The translations under genes and the position numbers were made by a program. Source: Actinomyces denticolens (GTDB taxonomy: Bacteria > Actinomycetota > Actinomycetes > Actinomycetales > Actinomycetaceae). From it: 64,000 nucleotides of DNA. The stretch is from the NCBI RefSeq assembly GCF_002072185.1, contig NZ_MVIW01000015.1, forward strand, positions 1 through 64,000, written 5' to 3'. Positions within the stretch are counted from its first letter, which is position 1; each line of letters starts with the position of its first letter. The notes beneath the pieces are model-generated. The model ran no database searches, was not told the DNA's origin, and saw nothing but the letters and a program-made list of their open reading frames with translations. Positions 29,501 through 37,266 of the stretch are shown here, piece after piece.

Positions 29501-31475
29501 GCCTGTGCTACCGGCCCAGGAGGGGGCCGGTGAGGGTGAGAGCGAGGCCGCTGCGGCCGCCGAGGACAGCACTGTCGAGCCATCGCTTGCCGTGGTTCTG
29601 AGCGGTGCGACGCCCGCCGAACGCGAGGCCGCTGTTGAGGCCGAGGTAAGACGGCTCGTGGCGGCCACTCTCGGGTACAAGGATCCTGGGGCGCTGGAGG
29701 CGTCCAGAGGCTTCTTTGACATGGGCATGGACTCCATCAGCTCCACTGATCTGTCGAACGCGATCGAGGAGCGTGTGGGCAGGGCGCTGGACATGCAGAT
29801 GGTCTTCACCTATCCGACGATCGAGAAGCTGACCGGCTACCTGCTGGAAGAGCTGGAACAGGACTATGGGCAGGACCATGAGGCACTGGCTGCGCCGCCC
29901 GCGGCACCGGACTACCCGGTCACCCTGCTGGCACCGACCTGGATCCCTGTTCCGCCCGAGGACGGCGACGAGAAGGCTCCGGATGTCCTGCTTCTGCTGG
30001 CTGACACTCCTGACCTGTATGACGCGCTGGTGGCGCTGCCGCCCGGAGCTCGTCCGCGTCGCATCGTCCTTGTTCGCCCGGGCGCGTCTCGGCAGCGCGT
30101 CGGCGCGGACAGCTTCTGCGTCCGCACGAGCAGCAGACCTGACCTGGACTGGCTTCTCGAACAGGTCGGCGAGACCATCTCCCACGTCCTGGTGTGGTGG
30201 AGCAGAGACGATGAGGCGCTGTCCGAGCAGTTGGATGCCGGCTACTGCACGGTGATGGCTCTGTGCCAGGCCCTGCGAGCGTCTACCGAGGAACCCACCA
30301 GGGTGCTGGTGGGATACGGCCGTGCCGATGACGGGTTCGCGCCATCGGCCGCGGCTGGTATCGGCGGCTTCGCCCGTGCGGTCCGGATAGAGGTGCCGGG
30401 CCTGGATGTGCGTACCCTTGAGGTGGCGGTGCCTTCGCTGCCGTGCGCGAAGGTGGCCGAGAGCGCGCTCCGGGTACTGAGCGCCGATAGCGCGGCGGTT
30501 GAGTCCCGTCTTGCCCCGGACCTGGAGAGACGTGGTTTCACCGGATTACCCGGCGTCTCGGCGCCTTTGCCCTTCCGGGAGCGCGGTGTCTACCTGGTGA
30601 CCGGCGGGCGCGGCGGGCTCGGTTCCCTGTTCGCCCGTGAGCTTGCGAGCCGGTACGGGGCAACTGTGGTGCTCGCGGGACGCCGTCGGCCAGACGAGGA
30701 GTCCGACGAGGTGGTTGCCGAGATTCGCGCCGCTGGTGGCAGTGCTGAGTACATCAGCATGGACCTTGGCGACGGCGGTGCGGTCCGTGAGCGCGTTGAC
30801 GACATCCTCGCTCGTCACGGGAGCCTGAACGGCGTGATCCACGCGGCTGGTCTCGTCCGTGACGGAGCCATGCTGGGCAAGTCCCCTGAGGACGCGGCGG
30901 CCGTCCTGGCCCCCAAGGTCGCTGGTACCGCAGCTCTTGAGGAGGCTGTTGCCGGTCTCGACCTGGACGTCTTCGTCGCCTTTAGCTCGGTGGCGGGCGT
31001 GCTTGGAAACTACGGCCAGAGCGACTACTGCTTCGCCAACGCGTCGCTGGACCAGTCCATGGTCCGACGCGAAGCCTTGTGCCCTGGGCGCTCCGTGTCG
31101 ATCAGTTGGTCGTTCTGGGGAGGGGTGGGCGGCATGCCCGCCACTGAGGCGGTCCGTAAGCAGATGCGCAGGCACATGGGTGTCGAGCCGCTGGAGGCAG
31201 AGGACGCGTGGAGATGCCTCACCTGGGCCTTGGCCAGCGGCAGGCCTCACGTCATTGTGACCAAGGGCGATCTGGAGAGGCTGTCCACGGTATTTGATAC
31301 CGAGGCGGTGGCTGCTGGTGAGATGGACGGCTTCGGCGCGGGCCAGGACGCGGTCGCATTCTCAACGTCGCCCCTGCCGGACGATCTGGACAACTTGGAC
31401 GAGGAAGCGCTGGCCGAGCTGCTCAGGGCAGAGATCGAGATGTCAACTATGGAATTGGGAAACCATGGCAACTAG
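23571..31475 (+). CDS. Trans-AT type I polyketide synthase: KR-ACP / KS-ACP / KS-ACP-KR
   Basis: A 2634-residue protein starting 8 bp inside the preceding gene, with AAGGAG upstream. Residues 1-205 are the structural half of a KR. Catalytic KR4 (TGGTGDVG at about 213, Tyr358) and ACP8 (GVES, Ser496) finish the split module. KS8 (Cys767, HGTGT, GHAESAAG) is followed by a linker containing an ACP-like helix bundle in which the DSL-type serine is Ala1098, then by a true ACP9 (Ser1323). KS9 (Cys1563) is followed by ACP10 (MGMDS, Ser2055) and then KR5 with its own structural subdomain (Tyr2486), so the usual KR-ACP order is reversed. The acidic C-terminal tail (LDEEALAELLRAEI) looks like a cis-AT-style C-terminal docking motif, matching the coiled-coil start of the next protein. 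Confidence 0.92.
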   Translation: MPEQELSYLRVAATRASTGPRAVDGDIRDVIAVDPPGGQWPGTGIRDCLAQAGVAVNRVGEWSAVAPALRDMDRQGRPPAAVLVPGSCADPVAWLEVLLELVHSVMALRRDRAVDVIVVHDAASGPAQALPWAEAAMGRVVTLEDPLVRLRSMVVAGPVTADLAQRLCAELRGHDDWVRVFTQGREVLQVVPAPAVGHEPVPQWPAMSTEEIVLVTGGTGDVGRVLARSIGAESGCTLALVGRSPQDAPGPARVLADLRAAGVAVRYERCDVTDRVAVADMTARLRADGVLRGVVHAAGAVDDAFVRMKTAASARAVAAPKVLGATCIDEMTRDDPLAFFLLCSSLAGTLANVGQADYAFANGFLDGFAVRREAQRLRGERHGATCSVVLPAVRGTAMVDSLPETASTAVSLSTEQAVSACQHAVSAGVPVLVPVSEGAQSVMTALARGGESAAPDARIAGDRVEEIVLQVVREVTGLDAEEVTPVTSFRRMGVESILALSLTAALEKHFGQLPKTLFFEHDNPRELAARLAAQHQAAPDTGPGASEPSERPSGGPAGVAVPPPPTSPLPGKWDLLAARARAGAGASASGPAGSAESSGSLRRDFAIIGIAGRYPQAPDLDSFWHNLREGVDAVTEVPGSRWDHERIFDPEGRRPGSTVSRWGGFLDGIECFDPLFFGISPAEAAYIDPQERLFLQTAWHALEEAGYAPDQLDGREIGVFAGAMFSHYQLLADAAGVRGGGSFSSIVNRVSWTLGLRGPSVAVDTMCSSSLTALHLACRSLATGECEAAIVGGVNIMPHPAKYVTLSQAGFLSTDGRCRSFGAGGDGYVPAEGVGAVVLKPLRRALADGDHVHAVLRGSALNAAGRTNGYTVPSPVAEGDVIGAALSAAGVDPATVSCVEAHGTGTALGDPIELVGLTHALGDASDHPQVWLGSVKSSIGHAESAAGVAALTKVVLQLRHRTVVPSLHSAPPNPNLDLVSAGFRVPQRAATWAPLRADEPLRAVVSAFGAGGANANIVVEEAPAQPDPHAGDDGPQLVVLSAPDAERLDAVVDSWRRWLRPRPVGSGAPLTAALEEVLALPTGSVDEDDCLEDLGLDAVTWGRVLERAGLDVMSPGARRVSEIQALDAPAGPAAAPLPTLAQIAATSQLGRVAHPHRVAVLASSTQELSEALEALVRGREHDALLTAPSSQPAGLTDVLGTQFTQGFVADAVRQRRWADAARMWVLGVPVDWAPAWQGRRPRRVSLPLYPFREDVCWLTPTGAGRPLAPATAAGEPAPELPDHAPHRTGSVEDFVLSTFSRVLGIPRDRLDVGSPLEAYGTDSIRIRQLLSALETRLPKLPASLMFQARTVGDVVDAIVTRCADSRDADDLAEAVPVPVVSQASPADHAGTGEDDDIAIVGVAGRFPGAPDTGALAARLRAGEDLVSEAPPHRWDWRRYEELRLRWGGFIDEERCFDAEFFGIAPSTAAYMDPQERILLECVWQCVADAGYVPPSHAATGQRVLTTRTGVYAGVSFKDYALLGAQELARGRLVPVDSQHYSAANRVSYHLDLQGPSIAVDTACSSSLTALHTACADLRAGRADAAVAGGVNLLLHPAKMATLSMLGFVAQDGRCHSFGDGGSGYVPSDGVGAVLLKRLSDARADGDHVYAVVRGSAVNHGGRVHGYTVPSPAAQTALVREALASARVDARTVTRLEAHGTGTDLGDPIEVEALTAAYEGAEQGSVVISSVKANMGHAEAAAGIAQVIKVVLEMSRGECFPHRTNSATVNPRLALERTPFRLPTKGEPWQRKVVDGAEVPLRAGISSFGAGGANAHLVLEEAPARVQLAEGREPELVVVSGTDGDSLGRQVRALLTALDGGDAGQPSLAAVATTLRLARPALSHRLALVASTVGEVRSALRSYLDGDEGPVVLGTAEPDADAEPARVTARPGPGQLLDAGRAWTRGRLLWGEGWRTGSVVPLPGYSFARTEHWLYNDAPVLPAQEGAGEGESEAAAAAEDSTVEPSLAVVLSGATPAEREAAVEAEVRRLVAATLGYKDPGALEASRGFFDMGMDSISSTDLSNAIEERVGRALDMQMVFTYPTIEKLTGYLLEELEQDYGQDHEALAAPPAAPDYPVTLLAPTWIPVPPEDGDEKAPDVLLLLADTPDLYDALVALPPGARPRRIVLVRPGASRQRVGADSFCVRTSSRPDLDWLLEQVGETISHVLVWWSRDDEALSEQLDAGYCTVMALCQALRASTEEPTRVLVGYGRADDGFAPSAAAGIGGFARAVRIEVPGLDVRTLEVAVPSLPCAKVAESALRVLSADSAAVESRLAPDLERRGFTGLPGVSAPLPFRERGVYLVTGGRGGLGSLFARELASRYGATVVLAGRRRPDEESDEVVAEIRAAGGSAEYISMDLGDGGAVRERVDDILARHGSLNGVIHAAGLVRDGAMLGKSPEDAAAVLAPKVAGTAALEEAVAGLDLDVFVAFSSVAGVLGNYGQSDYCFANASLDQSMVRREALCPGRSVSISWSFWGGVGGMPATEAVRKQMRRHMGVEPLEAEDAWRCLTWALASGRPHVIVTKGDLERLSTVFDTEAVAAGEMDGFGAGQDAVAFSTSPLPDDLDNLDEEALAELLRAEIEMSTMELGNHGN

Positions 31476-34400
31476 TACCGTCGGCTTACTGAAGCAGTCA
31501 ATCTCCACCATCCGCGAGTTGCGGGCGGACCTTGAGGCGGTGCGACGACGCAGCCACCCGGAGCCGATCGCCATCGTCGGCATGGCCTGCCGGTTTCCGG
31601 GTGCTGCAAGGAGCCCCGAGGACTACTGGCGCGTTGTGCGGGACGGTGTCACGACCGTCGTACCGGTCCCGGAGCAGCGGTGGGACGCGGACGCCTTCTA
31701 CAGTCCCGCCCCGGCCAGGCCTGGCCGGTCCTACGTGCGCAGTGCCCACTTCTTGGAGGACGACGTCGCGGGCTTCGACGCCAGGTTCTTCAAGATGGCG
31801 CCGGTCGAGTGCCGCTCGGTGGATCCGCAGCAGCGGCTGCTGCTCGAGATCGTGTGGGAGTCCCTTGAGGACGCTGGAATCGACCCTCTGAGTCTGGCTG
31901 GCAGCCAGACCGGGGTGTACCTGGGTATCTCGGGCAACTCCGAGTACGGCAACCTGATCGGCTCGGTGTCAGATGTAGATCAGTACGTGTCCACGGGAGT
32001 CGTCTCCAGCGTGGCCGCTGGGCGCGTCTGCTACACCCTTGGCCTCAACGGTCCTGCGGTGTCCGTCGACACGGCTTGTTCGTCGTCGCTGGTCGCCGTC
32101 AAGCTCGCGATGGACGCGCTGCGCCAGGAGGACTGCGACGTCGCCCTGGCGGCGGGCTGCAGCCTGATGCTGGCACCGTCTGTGATGTCCAGTCTGTGCG
32201 CCATGAACGCTCTTGCTCCGGACGGCCGCAGTAAGCCCTTCTCCGCCGACGCTGACGGCTACGGCCGCGGCGAGGGGTGCGGTGTCGTCGTGCTCAAGCG
32301 GCTTGGAGCCGCGATAGACGCTGGTGACCGTGTCTGGGCGGTGCTGCGCGGCGCCGCCATCAACAACGACGGCGAGAGCAGCGGACTCACGGTGCCCAGC
32401 GCGCATGCCCAGCGTGATGTCCTCGCCCGGGCGCTCAAGGTCGCCGAGGTCAGCCCTGATGAGATCGACATGCTTGAGACCCACGGCACTGGAACCCTGC
32501 TCGGGGACCCGATCGAGACCGACGCGATTCGCAGCGTCTACGGGGACCGGCAGGAGCCGCTGCGGCTAGGGGCGGCGAAGGGCAACATCGGCCACCTGGA
32601 GTGCGCCTCCGGCATGGCCGGGCTGATCAAGGCTGTGCTCCAGGTGTACCACGGTGAGTTCGTCCCGGTCGCTGGCCTCACCGAGGTGAATCCCCGCGTC
32701 GGCGAGGGCCGTGGTATCGCTTTCCCGCGAGAACGCGAGCAGTGGCCGCGTCCGGAGGGGCGACCGCGTCGTGCCGCGGTGAGCGCGTTCGGCTTCAGCG
32801 GGACCAACGCCCACGTCGTGCTCGAGGAGGCTCCGACTCCGCCGGCGGCCGCGCCCTCTGCTAGTGATCCGGTGCTGACGTTGTCAGCGAGGACCTCGGA
32901 GTCCCTGCTCGAGCAGGTACGGCGGTACGCGGACTTCTTCCGTGCCCACCCCGACGTCGACCTGGACGCGGTGTGCCAGCAGACCAACCTGGGCCGGGCG
33001 CTGTTCGAGCACCGGCTGCTGGTTCTTCCGCGCTCGGTCTCCGAGGCCGTCCAGGTGCTTGACGAGATGAGTCGATGGGCGGAGGGCAGGGAGGATCTTT
33101 ACGCTGACGCCGTTGAGATTCTCGGAACCAGCCACGGCCGGGACCGCTACGCTGCCCGTCGGCGTCTGTTCCTGACCTTGAGCGACGGTCGTGCGCTGCT
33201 GGCGCACACCGATGACCAGATCCCACCCAAGTTCGTTCTCGCTCTTGGGTCGGACAAGACTGATGCTGACCAGCAGGAGCTGTGGGCGAGGTGGCCGGGC
33301 TACGCCGAGGCCCGCGCGGTCGCGGCTGCCGCCGCACAGGGCGCTGGCGACCTGGCAGATGTCTTCTCCCATGCCTACGCGCTGGGAACGATGCTTCGAC
33401 AGCTGGGCGTGGAGCCGAGCCTGGTCACTGGCTGTGGAGGCGGGGCGATGGCTGCCGCCGTGCTGGCTGGCCTGGTCGACCTGGACTCTGCGGCCGGGGC
33501 CTTGTGCCAGATAGCGCGGGGGGAGAGGCCCGGGGCTCCCCGGCTGCGCAGTCCCCGTGTGCGCTACTGCTCCTGGGAGGCGGGCGCCGTGGAGCGGGAC
33601 ACTCGTGCTGCCTGGGAGATGGCCTGCGCTGATGCGGCCTCTGGGGCGTCCTCGTCGTCCCCGCTGCCCGGCATCGAGAGGATGGGCTACCGCTTCGTGC
33701 TCCTGGGAGGGGTCGGACACCTGCAGAGCGCGCGCGACGACGTTGTCCTGCTGCGCACCGGCGACGCTGACGGCAAACCCGAGATCTCGAGGGTTCTGGC
33801 TCAGACAACTGCTCTGGGAGGGTCAGTGCGGTGGCCCAGGGGAGGGCCTCTCTTGGAGCGAGGAGTACAGCTTCCCACCTACCCGTTCCAGCATGTGCGC
33901 TACTGGCTGGAGGCGGATGAGCCAGGACCGCGCACGCTGCTCGACGCTCACAGGTTCGCCCTCGACGGGGCGCGACTGGACCTTCCCGGGACTGACCCCA
34001 ACATCCTGCATGTCTTCTCCGCTGAGAGCTTCAGTGAGGCGGCGGACAACTCTGGAATCGTCCATATCGGCTACTACATGGAGCTCCTTTCGCGCGCGGC
34101 CAGCCCCGTCCTGGACGAAGGGCACCTCGTTGTCGAGTGGATGGAGCTGCTGCAGGCTCTGGTCGTCCCGCCGGATACTCCGGTCGAGGTGCTGCTGAGC
34201 TTCAGCGAGGACTTTCCTGCCGGGACGTTCAAGATCTACACCCGGGAGGCTGGGGGCGCGTCGTGGGCGTCAATCGCGCGTGGCGCGTTGTCGGTGACGC
34301 ACGACCCGTGCCCCGATGCGCCGTTCGCTGACGACGAGGAGGCTGTCCCATTCTCGCAGGAGGAGTTCTATGGTCCGCTGGAGAACGACAAGGGCTTCTA

Positions 34401-36018
34401 CTTCGGCCCCTCCGTGCGGGCCGTCGTCTCTGGCCGTCGACATGGCACCTGCGGGATCGTGGAGCTGAGCAGAGCCGATGGCACCCCCCGTCGGGGCCAG
34501 TACGCGCTTGGCTTCCACCCTGGTTTCGTCGATGCCTGCGCGCAGGCGTTCAACCGGTTCTCTCACGAGCGGACACCGGCTGGCCAGAAGTACATGGTGC
34601 AGAGGGTGGAGCGGGTGCGGCTGTGGGGCTCCACCGCGCCCGACGACGTGGAAGGTCCGCGGTGGGGTCGTGTGACCGTTGACGATATCGACGTCGACTC
34701 GGGCACCCTCAGTGGTTCCTTGTCTGTGTCCAGCGATGCTGGTGCTGTACAGCTTGACATGGGTCGTGTTGTCCTCAAGGCCTTTGATGAGGAGAGGATC
34801 GCCCTGATGACGGCCGCTCAGTCCTCCCAGCGGGGAGTGGACGAGGCTCTGCTCGCGCGCTTCCAGCGTTCTTCGCAGGAGGGAAAGGTCGCTCTTGTGC
34901 TCGAGATGCTCCAGGATCTGGTCAGTGAGGTCCTTGGGATGGAGCGGGCAGAGGTATCAGCGGCGCTAGCGATGCAGGACCTCGGGCTGGACTCGATGAC
35001 GGGTATGGAGCTCTACACCAAGGTGTCTGAGCGCACTGGCACGACGCTCACCCTCACCGACCTTCTGGACGCGGACAACCTGGCCGGGCTCGCGCAGGAC
35101 ATCGCCGCGGCGATGCAGCGGCACCGGCAGGACCGGCGTGGGGATGATGCCGTGGACACCTCCCTGTCGCACTGGCTGCGCGGCACTGAGAAACTCTCGA
35201 GGCCCGCGAGGGTGAGGCTGCTGTGCTTCCCGAACGGGTACCGAAGCGCGGACATGTTCGACGGGTGGCAAGAGGTCCTGGGGCCCGAGATCCAGGTCCT
35301 GGCAGTCCAGCTACCGGGAATGGACGCGTCACGCCTGCGCGAGGCGCCCCCGGTCTACGTCGACAGGTTCTGCGAAACGCTGGAGAGCATTGTCGGAGAG
35401 GCCCTCTCAGATCTGCCCGTCGCCACCTTCGGGCACAGTTGGGGATCGCTTTTCTCTTTCCGTCTGGCTCACCGCCTGCGCACCAGCGGGGCGCTTAACG
35501 TGGTCCGCGCCTTTGTCTCGGGGTTCACCGCCCCTAATCGTCCCAACGGAGGCACCGAGAAAGTGCTGCGTGAGTTGCAGCGCGAGGGATTCGACCGGAT
35601 TCCCCAGTTCGATGAGGTCGAGGGAGACGAGCATCGCCTCAATGCGGTAGTGGCTGCCTACGTGAAGGCGTGGAAGTACTCTGAGGCGGAGACACGCGCT
35701 ACTCTTCCGCAACTGCTTGCGGCCTGCTGCCTGATCGACCGATACAAACACGCGGAAGGTGAGAAGCTGGACGTGCCTATGACGGTGCTCCACGGCGTTG
35801 ACGACTACGGGGTCTCTCTGGCAGAATCGCGTGCGTGGGAGGACCTGGGAGCGCGAGAGGTCAACCTTCACGTCCTCGCGGGGGATCATCAGTTCATCAA
35901 CGTAGAGCAGTCAGAGGCGCAAGTACTGGAAATTGTGCGCGCCGAGCTTCTTGCCAGCCTGCCTAAGGCGCGCCCCTCGAGCGAAAGCCGGGACGAAGAC
36001 GAAAGGGTCCAGAGATGA
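31465..36018 (+). CDS. Terminal polyketide synthase module: KS-AT(dead)-DH-like-ACP-TE
   Basis: A 1517-residue protein. Start ATG 31465 overlaps the previous stop by 11 bp. Residues 1-30 are a coiled coil (LLKQSISTIRELRADLEAVR), typical of PKS N-terminal docking. KS10 (Cys205, THGTGT, NIGHLECASG) resembles cis-AT KSs rather than the other KSs here. Residues about 585-745 keep AT-like features, such as a YALGTMLRQLGVEPSLVTG stretch, but the GHSxG elbow reads GCGGG (Gly658 for Ser), so loading activity should be absent. A double-hotdog DH-like region follows; its DxxxQ half is intact (Asp1023, Gln1027) but its first half reads HIGYYMELL instead of HxxxGxxxxP. ACP11 is at Ser1177. The C-terminal thioesterase (GHSWG Ser1325, Asp1446, His1475) should release the product by hydrolysis or cyclisation. 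Confidence 0.92.
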   Translation: MATSTVGLLKQSISTIRELRADLEAVRRRSHPEPIAIVGMACRFPGAARSPEDYWRVVRDGVTTVVPVPEQRWDADAFYSPAPARPGRSYVRSAHFLEDDVAGFDARFFKMAPVECRSVDPQQRLLLEIVWESLEDAGIDPLSLAGSQTGVYLGISGNSEYGNLIGSVSDVDQYVSTGVVSSVAAGRVCYTLGLNGPAVSVDTACSSSLVAVKLAMDALRQEDCDVALAAGCSLMLAPSVMSSLCAMNALAPDGRSKPFSADADGYGRGEGCGVVVLKRLGAAIDAGDRVWAVLRGAAINNDGESSGLTVPSAHAQRDVLARALKVAEVSPDEIDMLETHGTGTLLGDPIETDAIRSVYGDRQEPLRLGAAKGNIGHLECASGMAGLIKAVLQVYHGEFVPVAGLTEVNPRVGEGRGIAFPREREQWPRPEGRPRRAAVSAFGFSGTNAHVVLEEAPTPPAAAPSASDPVLTLSARTSESLLEQVRRYADFFRAHPDVDLDAVCQQTNLGRALFEHRLLVLPRSVSEAVQVLDEMSRWAEGREDLYADAVEILGTSHGRDRYAARRRLFLTLSDGRALLAHTDDQIPPKFVLALGSDKTDADQQELWARWPGYAEARAVAAAAAQGAGDLADVFSHAYALGTMLRQLGVEPSLVTGCGGGAMAAAVLAGLVDLDSAAGALCQIARGERPGAPRLRSPRVRYCSWEAGAVERDTRAAWEMACADAASGASSSSPLPGIERMGYRFVLLGGVGHLQSARDDVVLLRTGDADGKPEISRVLAQTTALGGSVRWPRGGPLLERGVQLPTYPFQHVRYWLEADEPGPRTLLDAHRFALDGARLDLPGTDPNILHVFSAESFSEAADNSGIVHIGYYMELLSRAASPVLDEGHLVVEWMELLQALVVPPDTPVEVLLSFSEDFPAGTFKIYTREAGGASWASIARGALSVTHDPCPDAPFADDEEAVPFSQEEFYGPLENDKGFYFGPSVRAVVSGRRHGTCGIVELSRADGTPRRGQYALGFHPGFVDACAQAFNRFSHERTPAGQKYMVQRVERVRLWGSTAPDDVEGPRWGRVTVDDIDVDSGTLSGSLSVSSDAGAVQLDMGRVVLKAFDEERIALMTAAQSSQRGVDEALLARFQRSSQEGKVALVLEMLQDLVSEVLGMERAEVSAALAMQDLGLDSMTGMELYTKVSERTGTTLTLTDLLDADNLAGLAQDIAAAMQRHRQDRRGDDAVDTSLSHWLRGTEKLSRPARVRLLCFPNGYRSADMFDGWQEVLGPEIQVLAVQLPGMDASRLREAPPVYVDRFCETLESIVGEALSDLPVATFGHSWGSLFSFRLAHRLRTSGALNVVRAFVSGFTAPNRPNGGTEKVLRELQREGFDRIPQFDEVEGDEHRLNAVVAAYVKAWKYSEAETRATLPQLLAACCLIDRYKHAEGEKLDVPMTVLHGVDDYGVSLAESRAWEDLGAREVNLHVLAGDHQFINVEQSEAQVLEIVRAELLASLPKARPSSESRDEDERVQR

Positions 36019-37265
36019 GCCGGCTGTCAGGAATTGAGGCCATCAACTTCTATGGAGGAAGCGCGTACCTGGATGTCGAGGAGCTGGCGCGCCACCGCCA
36101 GTTGGATAATAGCCGCTTTGAGAACCTGCTGATGTCGCAGCGCTCTGTCCCGCTTCCCTATGAGGATCCGGTGTCCTATGGCGTCAACGCGGCCGAGCCG
36201 ATCGTCTCCGCCATGTCCCCGCGAGAGCGCGACAGCATCGAGATGGTTATCACCTGCACCGAGTCCGGCATTGACTTCGGGAAGTCAATGAGTACCTACA
36301 TCCACGAGATGCTGGGGCTGTCACGCCGGTGCCGGCTGTTCGAGGTCAAGAACGCCTGCTTCTCGGGTACCGCTGGTCTGATGATGGCAGCCTCCTACGC
36401 GCTCTCCTCGGGAGCCAAGGCGCTCGTCGTCGCCACCGACCTGGCCCGTTTCACTGCCGCTGACGCCGGTGAGGCCCTGCAGTCGGACTGGTCCTTCGCT
36501 GAGCCAAGTGGGGGAGCGGGGGCGATCGCCATGCTCGTGAGTCAGCAGCCGCATGTGCTCCGACTGGATCCGGGGGCCTACGGGCTCTACAGCTACGAGG
36601 TGATGGACACCTGCCGACCGGTCCCGGACAGCGAGGCAGGTGACGCGGACCTGTCACTGCTGTCCTACCTGGACTGCTGCGAGAACGCCTACCGCGACTA
36701 CGCCTCGCGCGTGGCCGGTGTGGACTACCAGAGGACCTTTGACTACTTGAGCTTCCACACGCCTTTCGGGGGAATGGTCAAGGGGGCGCACCGCACGATG
36801 ATGCGTCGCGTCGCCAAGGTGCGCAAGCAGGAGGAGATTGACCGCGACTTTGATTCCCGTGTGCGTCCCGGTATCGAGTTCTGTCGCAGAGTCGGAAACG
36901 TCATGGGGGCGACGGTGTACCTTAATATCCTCAGTACCATCCACCACGCCGAGGTGTCGCGTTCCTGCAGACTGGGAGTATTCTCCTACGGCTCGGGCTG
37001 TTCCTCGGAGTTCTACAGCGGCGTCTTCGACCGGGACAGCCAGGAGCTGGTGGCTAAACGCCGCATCGCCGACCACCTGGACAGCCGGTACCGGCTCAGC
37101 ATCCCCGAGTACGAGATGCTGCTGCGCACGAACGGGGCCGTGGCCTTCGGCACCCGTAACGTCGACCTTGACCTGGATCTTATTCCGGGTGCTCGCGCGC
37201 GGGGTGGGCGACGGCTAGTCCTGTCACGTATCCGTGAGTACCACCGCGAGTACGAGTGGGTGTGA
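36015..37265 (+). CDS. HMG-CoA synthase-like beta-branching enzyme (HCS, PksG/MupH family)
   Basis: A 416-residue member of the 3-hydroxy-3-methylglutaryl-ACP synthase family. These enzymes condense acetyl-donor ACP with a beta-keto group on the PKS ACP. Family residues are visible: Glu83 in TCTESGIDFGKS, nucleophile Cys115 in NACFSGTAG and His248 in SFHTPFGGMVKGAH. Length matches PksG-type proteins. The ATG overlaps the TE-module gene stop (ATGA), so it belongs to the PKS operon. It is followed by an ECH2-like decarboxylase and an AcpK-like ACP, the usual partners. The recipient is inferred to be the Trp-flagged ACP5 ending at 12509. A primary-metabolism HMG-CoA synthase is unlikely given this context. 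Confidence 0.95.
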   Translation: MSRLSGIEAINFYGGSAYLDVEELARHRQLDNSRFENLLMSQRSVPLPYEDPVSYGVNAAEPIVSAMSPRERDSIEMVITCTESGIDFGKSMSTYIHEMLGLSRRCRLFEVKNACFSGTAGLMMAASYALSSGAKALVVATDLARFTAADAGEALQSDWSFAEPSGGAGAIAMLVSQQPHVLRLDPGAYGLYSYEVMDTCRPVPDSEAGDADLSLLSYLDCCENAYRDYASRVAGVDYQRTFDYLSFHTPFGGMVKGAHRTMMRRVAKVRKQEEIDRDFDSRVRPGIEFCRRVGNVMGATVYLNILSTIHHAEVSRSCRLGVFSYGSGCSSEFYSGVFDRDSQELVAKRRIADHLDSRYRLSIPEYEMLLRTNGAVAFGTRNVDLDLDLIPGARARGGRRLVLSRIREYHREYEWV

Positions 37266-37266
37266 G

